In this document: positions 7,580-17,098 of the stretch, one piece after another
Numbering within the stretch: the stretch's first letter is position 1
Layout: the number at the start of each line of letters is the position of its first letter
Source of the DNA: Lysobacteraceae bacterium
Lineage (GTDB): Bacteria > Pseudomonadota > Gammaproteobacteria > DSM-19610
NCBI GenBank assembly: GCA_020201295.1
Contig: JAIVHA010000042.1
Location: 5,320-35,456 of the forward strand
Direction of reading: 5' to 3'
DNA: 30,137 nt
The notes under the pieces: model-generated
Told to the model about the DNA's origin: nothing
The model's database searches: none
Seen by the model: the letters and a program-made list of their open reading frames with translations, nothing else
Program-made: the position numbers and the translations under genes

Positions 7580-10500
7580 ATGCCTGCACCCTTCGTCCAC
7601 CTGCGCCTGCACACGGAATACTCCCTGGTGGACGGCATCGTGCGTGTCAAACCCCTGGTCAAGGCCGTGGCCGAGGCCGGTATGGCTGCCTGCGCCGTCA
7701 CCGACCAGTGCAACCTGTTCGCCATGGTGAAGTTCTATCGCGCCGCCATGGCGGCGGGAGTGAAGCCCATCATCGGCTGCGATGTCTGGATCCAGAACGA
7801 GCAGGAAGCCGCCAAGCCCTTCCGGCTGGTCCTGCTGTGCCAGGACCGCCAGGGCTACGACAGCCTCAACCGCCTGGTGTCACGCAGCTATATCGAGGGC
7901 CAGCACCTCGGCATGCCCGTCATCAAGCGTGCCTGGCTGGCGGACAGCACGGCGGGGCTCATCGCCTTGTCCGGCGGCCGTGCCGGTGACATTGGCCAGG
8001 CCCTGCTGGCCGGCCGCGAGGCGGACGCCGCGGGCCTGCTGGAGTACTGGCAGGCCCTGTTCCCGGACCGTTTCTACCTGGAATTGCAGCGCACCGGACG
8101 GGAAGGGGAGGAGGAATGCCTGCACGGGGCAGTCTCCCTGGCAGCCTCCCATGGCGTGCCGGTAGTGGCCACCAACGATGTGCATTTCCTGCAACAGGAT
8201 GATTTCGAGGCCCATGAGGCGCGTGTATGCATCCATGACGGCCGCACCCTGGACGATCCCCGGCGCGCCAAGCGTCATTCGGAGCAGCAATACCTGCGCA
8301 CGCCGGAAGAAATGGCGGAATTGTTCGCCGATCTGCCCGAGGCCCTGGAAAACACCGTCGAGATCGCCAAACGCTGCAACCTGGAACTGACCCTGGGGCA
8401 GAACTTCCTGCCCGATTTTCCCGTGCCCGCGGGCATGACCATGGACGACTATTTCCGCGCCCAGTCACGCCAGGGCCTGGAGAAGCGTCTGGCAAAACTG
8501 TTCGACGCCAGTGCCCCGGAGTTTGCCGAGCAACGCAAGCCCTACGACGAGCGCCTGGAAATCGAACTGGACGTGATCATCCAGATGGGTTTCCCGGGTT
8601 ATTTTCTTATCGTCGCGGACTTCATCCAGTGGGCCAAGGCCAATGGTGTGCCGGTGGGGCCGGGGCGTGGTTCCGGCGCCGGCTCGCTGGTGGCCTATGC
8701 GCTCACCATCACCGACCTCGATCCCATCGAATACGACCTGCTGTTCGAACGCTTCCTCAATCCCGAACGTGTGTCCATGCCCGACTTCGACGTGGACTTC
8801 TGCATGGAAGGGCGCGACCGTGTCATCGATTACGTGGCCCAGCGCTATGGCCGCGAGAAGGTATCGCAGATCATCACCTATGGCTCCATGGCCGCCAAGG
8901 CGGTGGTGCGCGACGTGGGCCGCGTGCTCGGGCACCCCTATGGCTTCGTGGATCGCATTGCCAAGCTGATCCCCTTCGAGATCGGCATGACCCTGGACAA
9001 GGCCCTCGAACAGGAAGAGACGCTGCGCGAATCCTACGAGAAAGAGGAAGAGGTGCACACTCTCATCGACCTGGCGCAGAAGCTGGAGGGCCTGGCGCGT
9101 AACGCCGGCAAACATGCGGGGGGTGTGGTCATCGCCCCCTCGAAGCTCACCGATTTCACACCGCTGTACTGCGAACCGGGTGGCCAGAGCATCGTCAGCC
9201 AGTTCGACAAGGATGACGTGGAGGCGGTCGGCCTGGTGAAGTTCGATTTCCTGGGGCTGCGCACCCTGACCATCATCGACTGGGCCCTGCAGACCATCAA
9301 TGCCTCGCGTGCCCGTAGCGGCGCGGCGCCGGTGGACATCATCGACATCCCCCTGGATGACCCCAAGGCCTTCAGTCTGCTCAAGCGCTGCGAAACCACG
9401 GCGGTGTTCCAGCTCGAATCGCGTGGCATGAAGGATCTCATCAAGCGCCTGCAGCCGGATATCTTCGAGGACATCATCGCGCTGGTGGCCCTGTTCCGCC
9501 CCGGGCCGCTGCAATCGGGCATGGTGGACGACTTCATCAACCGCAAACATGGGCGCTCGAAAGTCGAGTACCCCCATCCCGACCTGGAGGTCATCCTCAA
9601 GCCCACCTACGGCGTCATCCTCTACCAGGAACAGGTCATGCAGATCGCCCAGGTGCTGGCCGGCTACAGCCTCGGCGCCGCCGACCTGCTGCGCCGCGCC
9701 ATGGGCAAGAAAAAACCCGAGGAGATGGCCAAGCAGCGCGAGATCTTCATGGCGGGCTCGGGCCAGCGTGGCGTGGCGCCGGAGACCGCCACCTACATCT
9801 TCGACCTGATGGAGAAATTCGCCGGCTACGGCTTCAACAAATCCCACTCGGCGGCCTATGCCCTGGTGTCCTACCAGACCGCCTGGTTGAAGGCCTATTA
9901 CCCGGCCGCCTTCATGGCGGCGGTGCTGTCGGCGGACATGGACAACACCGACAAGGTGGTGAACCTCATCGAGGAATGCCGCAGCATGGACCTGGCGGTG
10001 GTGCCGCCCAACGTAAACCGCTCCGGACACGCCTTCACGGTGCAGGACGACCAGACCATCATCTATGGCCTGGGCGCCATCAAGGGGGTGGGGCAGGCGG
10101 CCATCGAGGGCATGATCCAGGAACGGCTGGTCGCGGGCGAATTCCAGGACCTGTTCGACCTGTGTCGGCGGGTGGACAGCCGCAAGGTCGGCCGGCGGGT
10201 GCTGGAGGCCCTGATCCGCGCCGGGGCCCTGGACAGCCTTGGCGAAACCCGCGCCACCCTGATGGAGGCCTTGCCCCGGGCCGTGAAGCAGGCGGAGCAG
10301 CACCAGCGCGACGCGGTGGCGGGGCAGAACGATCTGTTCGGCGGTGGCGCCGAACCCGCACCGGTAGCGGTGGAGCTCCAGCGTCTGCCCGAATGGGACG
10401 ATGACCTGCGCCTGAGCGGCGAACGCGAGACCCTGGGGCTCTACCTCACCGGCCATCCCATCGACCGTTACCTGCCGGAACTGGAGGCGATCACCAGCGG

Positions 10501-10960
10501 CACCATCGCCAGCCTGACCGAACAGGCAGGCCAGGGCGGTGGCGCCAATTCGTCCGGCTCCGGCCAGGGCGGCGGCTACGGCCGCGGCAACGAACGCAAG
10601 GTGGTGTTGGCCGGCCTGGTGGTGGAACTGCGCACCCGTGTCACCCAGAGCGGTGCGCGCATGGCCTTTCTCACCCTGGACGATCGCAGTGCCCGCATGG
10701 AGGTGCGCGTATTCACCAAGGTGTTCGAGCAGTACCGCGCCCTGCTGGCCCGGGATCGCGTGCTGGTGGTGCAGGGCGGGCTGGGCCTGGATGACTATTC
10801 CGGAGAGATGCGCATGACCGTGGAACAGGTCTACGACATCGACCAGGCCCGGGAACAGTTCGCCAAGTGCCTGGTGCTCAACCTGGAGGCGAGCCAGGCG
10901 GGCAACGATGAGGGCCGCGCGAGGTTTTTCCACGGTGCAGTTTGTGGCCAGAACGAGTAA
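7580..10960 (+). CDS. dnaE: DNA polymerase III alpha subunit, C-terminus probably lost
   Basis: Catalytic subunit of the replicative polymerase. Order: PHP domain (1 to about 270, starting FVHLRLHTEYSLVDGIVRV), palm with catalytic aspartates in PDFDVDFC (Asp402 and Asp404) and KFDFLGL (Asp556), fingers and thumb (GFNKSHSAAYALVSYQTAWLKAYYP), the clamp-binding motif QNDLF (916-920), and the OB fold (VVLAGLVVELRTRVTQSGARMAFLTLDD). Two oddities. A Gly/Ser-rich insert of about 25 residues (around 980-1005) precedes the OB fold. After LVLNLEASQAGND (residue 1110) the protein ends in 16 unrelated residues, whereas the family usually continues about 50-70 residues to a tau-binding C-terminus. The full family is about 1150-1175 residues; this one has 1126. 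The break is near base 10910 and looks like one of the segment losses seen elsewhere here. Confidence 0.95.
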   Translation: MPAPFVHLRLHTEYSLVDGIVRVKPLVKAVAEAGMAACAVTDQCNLFAMVKFYRAAMAAGVKPIIGCDVWIQNEQEAAKPFRLVLLCQDRQGYDSLNRLVSRSYIEGQHLGMPVIKRAWLADSTAGLIALSGGRAGDIGQALLAGREADAAGLLEYWQALFPDRFYLELQRTGREGEEECLHGAVSLAASHGVPVVATNDVHFLQQDDFEAHEARVCIHDGRTLDDPRRAKRHSEQQYLRTPEEMAELFADLPEALENTVEIAKRCNLELTLGQNFLPDFPVPAGMTMDDYFRAQSRQGLEKRLAKLFDASAPEFAEQRKPYDERLEIELDVIIQMGFPGYFLIVADFIQWAKANGVPVGPGRGSGAGSLVAYALTITDLDPIEYDLLFERFLNPERVSMPDFDVDFCMEGRDRVIDYVAQRYGREKVSQIITYGSMAAKAVVRDVGRVLGHPYGFVDRIAKLIPFEIGMTLDKALEQEETLRESYEKEEEVHTLIDLAQKLEGLARNAGKHAGGVVIAPSKLTDFTPLYCEPGGQSIVSQFDKDDVEAVGLVKFDFLGLRTLTIIDWALQTINASRARSGAAPVDIIDIPLDDPKAFSLLKRCETTAVFQLESRGMKDLIKRLQPDIFEDIIALVALFRPGPLQSGMVDDFINRKHGRSKVEYPHPDLEVILKPTYGVILYQEQVMQIAQVLAGYSLGAADLLRRAMGKKKPEEMAKQREIFMAGSGQRGVAPETATYIFDLMEKFAGYGFNKSHSAAYALVSYQTAWLKAYYPAAFMAAVLSADMDNTDKVVNLIEECRSMDLAVVPPNVNRSGHAFTVQDDQTIIYGLGAIKGVGQAAIEGMIQERLVAGEFQDLFDLCRRVDSRKVGRRVLEALIRAGALDSLGETRATLMEALPRAVKQAEQHQRDAVAGQNDLFGGGAEPAPVAVELQRLPEWDDDLRLSGERETLGLYLTGHPIDRYLPELEAITSGTIASLTEQAGQGGGANSSGSGQGGGYGRGNERKVVLAGLVVELRTRVTQSGARMAFLTLDDRSARMEVRVFTKVFEQYRALLARDRVLVVQGGLGLDDYSGEMRMTVEQVYDIDQAREQFAKCLVLNLEASQAGNDEGRARFFHGAVCGQNE

Positions 10961-10963
10961 AAT
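10935..10963 (+). promoter_or_regulatory. Possible sigma-70-type promoter before accA
   Basis: A TAAAAT -10-like hexamer at 10958-10963 lies 17 nt after a weak -35-like GTGCAG at 10935-10940, 49 nt upstream of accA. The -10 overlaps the TAA stop of the shortened dnaE frame. If sequence has been lost here, the spacing to dnaE is not native. This is weak evidence based on one good hexamer. Confidence 0.25.
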
Positions 10964-11012
10964 GCGGCGAATTGTTTAGAAATCCACGCAAATCCCCGGT
11001 ATCCAAAGGCCC

Positions 11013-11972
11013 ATGAATCTCAATTTTCTCGATTTCGAACAGCCCATCGCCGAGCTCGAAGCCAAGATCGAGGAGCTGCGCTATGTGGGCGACGACGCCG
11101 AGGTCAACATCAACGAAGAAATCGCTCGCCTGCAGGAAAAGAGCCGCAACCTGACCAAGTCCATCTTTGCCAAGCTGACCCCCTGGCAGGTCTCGCAGCT
11201 GGCGCGTCATCCGCAACGTCCCTATACCCTGGATTACCTGGAACGCATCTTCACCGATTTCCAGGAACTGCATGGCGACCGCGCTTTCGCCGATGACGCC
11301 GCCATTGTCGGCGGCCTGGCGCGTCTGGAGGGCCGGCCGGTGATGGTGATCGGTCAGCAGAAGGGTCGCGACACCCAGGAAAAGATCCGTCGCAACTTCG
11401 GCATGCCGCGTCCCGAGGGCTACCGCAAGGCCCTGCGCCTGATGCGCATGGCCGAGAAGTTCGGCCTGCCGGTGCTCACCTTCATCGATACCCCCGGCGC
11501 CTATCCGGGCATTGGCGCCGAGGAGCGCGGCCAGAGCGAGGCCATCGCCCGCAACCTGTTTGTCATGGCGGAGCTGCGCACGCCCATTCTGTGCACCGTC
11601 ATCGGCGAGGGCGGCTCCGGCGGGGCCCTCGCCATCGGCGTCGGCGACCGGGTGTTCATGCTGCAGCACGGCACCTACTCGGTGATCTCCCCCGAAGGTT
11701 GTGCTTCCATCCTCTGGAAGAGTGCCGACAAGGCATCCGAGGCCGCCGAGGCCCTGGGCATCACCGCCGAACGCCTCAAGGAGCTGGGCCTGATCGACGG
11801 CATCATTCCCGAACCCCTGGGTGGTGCCCACCGCGATATCGAACAAATGGCCGCCACCCTCAAGCAGACCCTGGTCCAGCAACTCGACCTGCTCGAACCC
11901 ACCCCGGTGGACAAGCTGCTGTCCGATCGCTACCAGCGCCTCATGTCCTATGGGCATGTGAAAGAGGGTTGA
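11013..11972 (+). CDS. accA: Acetyl-CoA carboxylase carboxyltransferase alpha subunit
   Basis: With AccD it forms the carboxyltransferase that moves CO2 from biotin on AccB to acetyl-CoA, making malonyl-CoA for fatty-acid synthesis. The 319 residues equal the usual length. The start MNLNFLDFEQPIAELEAKIEELR is the family N-terminus, and ATG 11013 has a weak AAGG upstream. Diagnostic blocks are ELHGDRAFADDAAIVGGLARLEG, QKGRDTQEKIRRNFGMPRPEGYRKALRLMRMAEKFGLPVLTFIDTPGAYPG, the oxyanion-hole GEGGSGGALAIGVGDRV and YSVISPEGCASILWKSADKA. No residue is missing. In gammaproteobacteria accA normally sits between dnaE and tilS, as here. A 28-bp-arm REP hairpin lies 23 nt after its stop. Confidence 0.97.
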   Translation: MNLNFLDFEQPIAELEAKIEELRYVGDDAEVNINEEIARLQEKSRNLTKSIFAKLTPWQVSQLARHPQRPYTLDYLERIFTDFQELHGDRAFADDAAIVGGLARLEGRPVMVIGQQKGRDTQEKIRRNFGMPRPEGYRKALRLMRMAEKFGLPVLTFIDTPGAYPGIGAEERGQSEAIARNLFVMAELRTPILCTVIGEGGSGGALAIGVGDRVFMLQHGTYSVISPEGCASILWKSADKASEAAEALGITAERLKELGLIDGIIPEPLGGAHRDIEQMAATLKQTLVQQLDLLEPTPVDKLLSDRYQRLMSYGHVKEG

Positions 11973-11995
11973 GAACGGCAGCGACACCGGATGGT

Positions 11996-12069
11996 CCTGT
12001 AGGAGCGGGCTCTGCCCGCGAACAGAAGGATCTTCTTCCCGGTTCGCGGGCAGAGCCCGCTCCTACAGG
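11996..12069. repeat. REP hairpin with perfect 28-bp arms (GTAGGAGCGGGC family)
   Basis: Left arm 11996-12023 and right arm 12042-12069 are perfect reverse complements (28 bp each) around an 18-nt loop. Each arm begins CCTGTAGGAGCGGGCTC and contains its own GCGGGC-tct-GCCCGC mini-hairpin, so this is two head-to-head REP units. It lies between accA and tilS and may protect or terminate the accA mRNA, although no T-run follows. Related units are at 13197, 27252 and 30128. Confidence 0.95.
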
Positions 12070-12099
12070 CGGGACCCGTTCTCGCGCTTGGTAACTGCC

Positions 12100-13200
12100 A
12101 TGCCCTTCGATCCCGCCCAACTGCTTGCCCGCCTGAACAGCCTCGCCACCGCCAGTGCCTGCTGGGTGGCCTTCAGCGGCGGTGTCGACTCCCATGCCTT
12201 GCTCCATGCCCTCGCCAGCCGGCGCGCCGTCCTGCGCATGCCGCTGGGGGCAGTGCATGTGAACCATGGCCTGCATGGCCACAGCCCGGCCTGGGCGGAG
12301 CACTGTCGCCGGGTCTGCGCGGAGCTGGGTGTGGACTTCGTGCTGTTGTCCGGCGATGCCCGGCCCGCAACCGGAGAAAGCCCCGAGGCCGCGGCCCGCA
12401 ACCTGCGCTACGGCCTGCTGCGTGACTGGCTGCCGGTAAACGCCTTGCTGCTCTCGGCCCATCACCAGGACGACCAGGCGGAAACCCTGCTGCTGCAACT
12501 GTTGCGCGGGGCCGGCCCCAAGGTGCTGGCGCGTAGTGCCGGGTTGTGCGCCGAGGCGGCGGAACTGCAGGAACAGGTGGCGCGCCAGGACCTGGCGGAC
12601 GCCACCGGCGGCCGTCCCGGCACCCTCTCGGTAGCGGTCCTGCAAGGCCTGCCCGAGGCCCGGCGGCGCAACCTGTTGCGCCACTGGTTGCGGACGATGG
12701 GCTTCAGTCTGCCATCCCGGGCCGTGCTGGGGCGCATTCTCGCCGAGGTGCTGGCGGCCCGTGCCGATGCCGAGCCCTGTGTGCACTGGCCCGGGGCCGA
12801 GGTGCGGCGTTACCGGGACGATCTGTACGCCCTGGCGCCCCTGGCGCCACCCCCCGCCGGTGCGGGCCGGGACTGGGCACCGGGGGAGGTGCTGGAGCTT
12901 GCGGGTGGCACGTTACGTGCGGACACGGCAACGGGGCAGGGTTTGCGACTGACGCCGGGTACCCGCCTCCAGGTGCGTTTCCGGCAGGGCGGGGAACAGA
13001 TTCGCCTGCCTGGACGCGACCATCACCATACCCTCAAACAATTATTCCAGGAACGCGGCATCCCGCCCTGGGAACGGGAACGTCTGCCCCTGCTGTATCT
13101 GGGGAAGGAGCTGGTGGTCGTGGCCGACCTGTGGGTGGTGGCGGGCCACCAGGCCGGTCCCGGCGAGCCGGGCTGGATAATCCACTGGTGCCTCCCGTAG
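12100..13200 (+). CDS. tilS: tRNA(Ile)-lysidine synthetase, internal segment missing
   Basis: Adds lysine to C34 of tRNA-Ile(CAU) using ATP, so the codon AUA is read as Ile; normally essential. The N-type ATP pyrophosphatase P-loop is SGGVDS (26-31), followed by AVHVNHGLHGHS, SPEAAARNLRYGLL and SAHHQDDQAETLLLQLLRGAG. Directly after that Gly139 the sequence continues PKVLARSAGLCAEAAELQ, which in homologues follows about 60 residues later. The block with the PL..R..L..Y motif, DPSN and RN.LR is missing near base 12517, in frame. The protein is 366 residues against about 430-450. The C-terminal substrate-binding domains (GLPEARRRNLLRHWL, LTPGTRLQVRFRQGGEQIRLPGRDHHHTLKQLFQE) are present. I chose ATG 12100 over an in-frame TTG at 12088. 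The stop TAG is formed by a REP element. Confidence 0.9.
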   Translation: MPFDPAQLLARLNSLATASACWVAFSGGVDSHALLHALASRRAVLRMPLGAVHVNHGLHGHSPAWAEHCRRVCAELGVDFVLLSGDARPATGESPEAAARNLRYGLLRDWLPVNALLLSAHHQDDQAETLLLQLLRGAGPKVLARSAGLCAEAAELQEQVARQDLADATGGRPGTLSVAVLQGLPEARRRNLLRHWLRTMGFSLPSRAVLGRILAEVLAARADAEPCVHWPGAEVRRYRDDLYALAPLAPPPAGAGRDWAPGEVLELAGGTLRADTATGQGLRLTPGTRLQVRFRQGGEQIRLPGRDHHHTLKQLFQERGIPPWERERLPLLYLGKELVVVADLWVVAGHQAGPGEPGWIIHWCLP

Positions 13201-13262
13201 GAGCGGCCTGTGGCCGCGAACATGCGTCATTCGAAGCATTCGCGGCCACAGCCCGCTCCTGC
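13197..13262. repeat. REP hairpin overlapping the tilS stop codon
   Basis: Arms 13197-13220 and 13239-13262 (24 nt, two mismatches) flank an 18-nt loop that itself starts and ends with ATGC/GCAT. The left arm begins GTAGGAGCGG, and its TAG at 13198-13200 is the stop codon of tilS. The two halves follow the GCGGCC type with inner GGCCTGTGGCC-like hairpins. It sits upstream of pyrG. Confidence 0.9.
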
Positions 13263-13437
13263 CCGGAAGCCTGTCCGCACTCCGTCCGCAGGGTAATAAA
13301 TCCATCCCGATACCTGCCTATGGCCACAATGGCGATTGTCCACCGCGCCCCGTTCTGGTAGCCTTCAGTCCCGTCTCGCGATGCCCTGCATCGCTCCCGT
13401 TTCGAGCCTTCACCGGCTCCGCGTTATCCGGATTTTC

Positions 13438-15102
<1,665 letters not shown>

Positions 15103-15125
15103 GCGCTTTTTTCGTCAAGGATTGA

Positions 15126-15860
15126 ATGATGAAACTCTGTGGTTTTGATGCGGGCCTCGAGGCCCCCTTTTTCCTGATTGCCGGACCCTGTGTCATCGAG
15201 TCCGAAGCGCTCGCCCTGGAAACCGCCGGACAGTTAAAGGAAATTATCGATAGTCTCTCTATCCCCTTTATTTACAAGTCATCTTTCGATAAGGCCAACC
15301 GTTCCTCCGCAACCAGTTTCCGTGGTCCCGGCCTGGAGGAAGGACTGCGTATCCTGGAAAAGGTCAGGCAGCAGATCGGCGTGCCGGTGCTCACCGATGT
15401 GCACGAGGACACCCCCCTGAATGAGGTCGCCGCCGTGGTGGATGTGCTGCAGACTCCGGCCTTCCTGTGCCGCCAGACCAACTTCATCCAGAACGTGGCT
15501 CGCGCCGGCAAGCCGGTGAATATCAAGAAGGGCCAGTTCCTGGCGCCCTGGGACATGGCCAACGTGGTGGACAAGGCGCGTGCCACCGGCAACGAGCAGA
15601 TCATGGTCTGCGAGCGCGGCGTGTCCTTCGGCTACAATAACCTGGTTTCCGACTTCGTGCCGGTGCTGGCACGCGCCGCCGTGGCCGCCGGCATCTCCGG
15701 TCTGTTCATGGAAACCCACCCGAATCCCGAGCAGGCCCTGAGTGACGGCCCCAACGCCTGGCCCCTGCCGCGCATGAAGGAACTGCTGGAAACCCTGAAG
15801 GTGATCGACCTGGCGGTGAAGGATCAACCCTTTGCCGAGGCAGATTTGCTGGGACGGTAA
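15126..15860 (+). CDS. kdsA: Kdo-8-phosphate synthase with an internal segment missing
   Basis: Condenses phosphoenolpyruvate with arabinose 5-phosphate to give Kdo-8-phosphate, the precursor of the lipopolysaccharide inner core. Family blocks present: FFLIAGPCVIES, YKSSFDKANRSSATSFRGPGLEEGL, VLTDVHED, QTPAFLCRQTNFI, NIKKGQFLAPWDM and CERGVSFGYNNLVSD. At Asp176 the sequence jumps to FVPVLARAAVAAGISGLFMETHPNP. Homologues have about 36 residues between, with the (M)RSLxIMRxTG strand, the catalytic VVFDATHSVQ block and the GGxRE loop. All are absent near base 15654, in frame. Length is 244 residues against about 280. As written the enzyme should be inactive, although Kdo synthesis is normally essential. 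It starts 23 nt after pyrG; AAGGATTG lies just upstream of ATG 15126/15129. Confidence 0.92.
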   Translation: MMKLCGFDAGLEAPFFLIAGPCVIESEALALETAGQLKEIIDSLSIPFIYKSSFDKANRSSATSFRGPGLEEGLRILEKVRQQIGVPVLTDVHEDTPLNEVAAVVDVLQTPAFLCRQTNFIQNVARAGKPVNIKKGQFLAPWDMANVVDKARATGNEQIMVCERGVSFGYNNLVSDFVPVLARAAVAAGISGLFMETHPNPEQALSDGPNAWPLPRMKELLETLKVIDLAVKDQPFAEADLLGR

Positions 15861-15868
15861 AAGTACGT

Positions 15869-15960
15869 CCCCTCTCCCTCCGGGAGAGGGACAGGGTGAG
15901 GGGAGAGGGAAACCACACCCCTTACCCTCACCCTAACCCTCTCCCCCAAGGGGGAGAGGG
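15869..15960. repeat. CCCTCTCCC-type palindromic repeat pair after kdsA
   Basis: A 35-nt unit at 15869-15903 matches the unit at 7029-7063 almost exactly. An inverted, diverged unit follows at about 15924-15960, with a CTCCCCC-aag-GGGGGAG palindrome. They begin 8 nt after the kdsA stop and end 52 nt before eno. The pair could fold into a long hairpin separating kdsA and eno transcripts; no T-run is seen. Confidence 0.85.
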
Positions 15961-16003
15961 AATAATGCAAATTCTAAAGAATAGTCAATAATCATCTGTA
16001 ATT

Positions 16004-16007
16004 GGAG
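16004..16007 (+). promoter_or_regulatory. Ribosome binding site and AT-rich leader of eno
   Basis: GGAG at 16004-16007 lies 5 nt before ATG 16013. The preceding 15961-16003 stretch is unusually A/T-rich for this window and may hold the eno promoter, but no pair of clear hexamers can be fixed. Confidence 0.5.
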
Positions 16008-16012
16008 TTAAA

Positions 16013-17098
16013 ATGTCACTGATCGTCGATATTCGAGGACGGGAGATCCTGGATTCCCGCGGCAACCCCACGGTGGAAGCCGATGTAATCCTGCAGTCCG
16101 GCGCGCTGGGCCGCGCGGCGGTACCCTCCGGCGCTTCCACCGGCACCCGCGAGGCGGTGGAACTGCGCGATGGCGACAAGGGCCGGTATCTCGGCAAGGG
16201 TGTCAGCAAGGCGGTGAACTTCGTCAATACCGAACTGCGCGAGGCCCTGGTGGGGCAGAATGCCCTGGAACAGGTGAAGATCGACCAGATCATGGGCGAC
16301 CTGGACGGCACCCCCAACAAATCGCGCCTGGGCGCCAACGCCATCCTGGCGGTGTCCCTGGCGGTGGCCCAGGCCGCGGCGCGCAAGGCCGAGGTACCGC
16401 TCTACAAGCTGCTCGGCGGCCGCGGCCCCTTCCAGATGCCGGTACCCATGATGAACATCATCAATGGCGGCGCCCATGCCAACAACAGTGTCGACCTGCA
16501 GGAGTTCATGATCCTGCCCGTGGGCGCGCCCAATTTTCGCGAGGCGGTGCGCTACGGCGCCGAGGTGTTCCATGCCCTCAAGGGCGTACTGCATGGCCGC
16601 GGCCTCAACACCGCCGTGGGCGACGAGGGCGGCTTCGCCCCCGACCTGTCCTCCAACGAGGCGGCCATCGAGGTCATCCTGGAGGCCATCGACAAGGCCG
16701 GCTACCGGGCGGGCGAGGACATCTTCCTGGGTCTGGACGTGGCCAGTTCCGAGTTCTACAAGGAAGGCCGCTACCATCTGGAATCCGAGGGCCGCGAGTT
16801 CAGCGCCGCCGAGTTCACCGACTACCTGGCCGACTGGGTCGACCGCTATCCCATCCTGTCCATCGAGGACGGCATGGCCGAGAACGACTGGGACGGCTGG
16901 AAGGTCCTCACCGAGCGCCTAAGCAACCGCGTGCAACTCGTAGGCGACGACCTGTTCGTTACCAACACATCCATCTTTCGCGAAGGCATCGACCAGGGTA
17001 TCGCCGTTATCTGTTCCTGGCGCTGCTGGTACTGCTGTTGTTCCTGCAGTTTCGCCTGTGGGTGGGCGAGGGCAGCTTCGCCGGGGTCTGGCGCCTGA
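16013..17098 (+). CDS. eno: Enolase, 3' quarter missing and frame fused into ftsB
   Basis: Enolase interconverts 2-phosphoglycerate and phosphoenolpyruvate. Residues 1-331 are a clean enolase: IVDIRGREILDSRGNPTVEADV, PSGASTGTREAVELRDGD, AILAVSLAVAQAAA, MNIINGGAHANNSVDLQEFMI, GDEGGFAPDLSSNEAAIEVI, the Mg ligands in LGLDVASSEF, SIEDGMAENDWDGW and LVGDDLFVTNTSIFREGIDQGIA. At about 17005 similarity stops. The next 30 residues are the ftsB region read in the wrong frame and end at 17098. Missing are about 95 residues, including the catalytic Lys of the SILIKxNQIG block, the HRSGET loop and the C-terminal Lys. The intergenic DNA and the ftsB start codon are gone too. The usual length is about 430. 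The visible enzyme cannot work. Confidence 0.92.
   Translation: MSLIVDIRGREILDSRGNPTVEADVILQSGALGRAAVPSGASTGTREAVELRDGDKGRYLGKGVSKAVNFVNTELREALVGQNALEQVKIDQIMGDLDGTPNKSRLGANAILAVSLAVAQAAARKAEVPLYKLLGGRGPFQMPVPMMNIINGGAHANNSVDLQEFMILPVGAPNFREAVRYGAEVFHALKGVLHGRGLNTAVGDEGGFAPDLSSNEAAIEVILEAIDKAGYRAGEDIFLGLDVASSEFYKEGRYHLESEGREFSAAEFTDYLADWVDRYPILSIEDGMAENDWDGWKVLTERLSNRVQLVGDDLFVTNTSIFREGIDQGIAVICSWRCWYCCCSCSFACGWARAASPGSGA

Noticed and set aside
8465..10933. An 822-codon minus-strand open frame
   Set aside because: It lies entirely within dnaE on the other strand and is rich in His, Val and Gly without recognisable motifs.
10878..11987. A 369-codon minus-strand open frame across accA
   Set aside because: Antisense shadow of accA, which has clear family motifs on the plus strand.
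15869..15960. Possible CRISPR-like repetition
   Set aside because: Only palindromic dispersed units in inverted orientation; no regular spacers and no cas genes.
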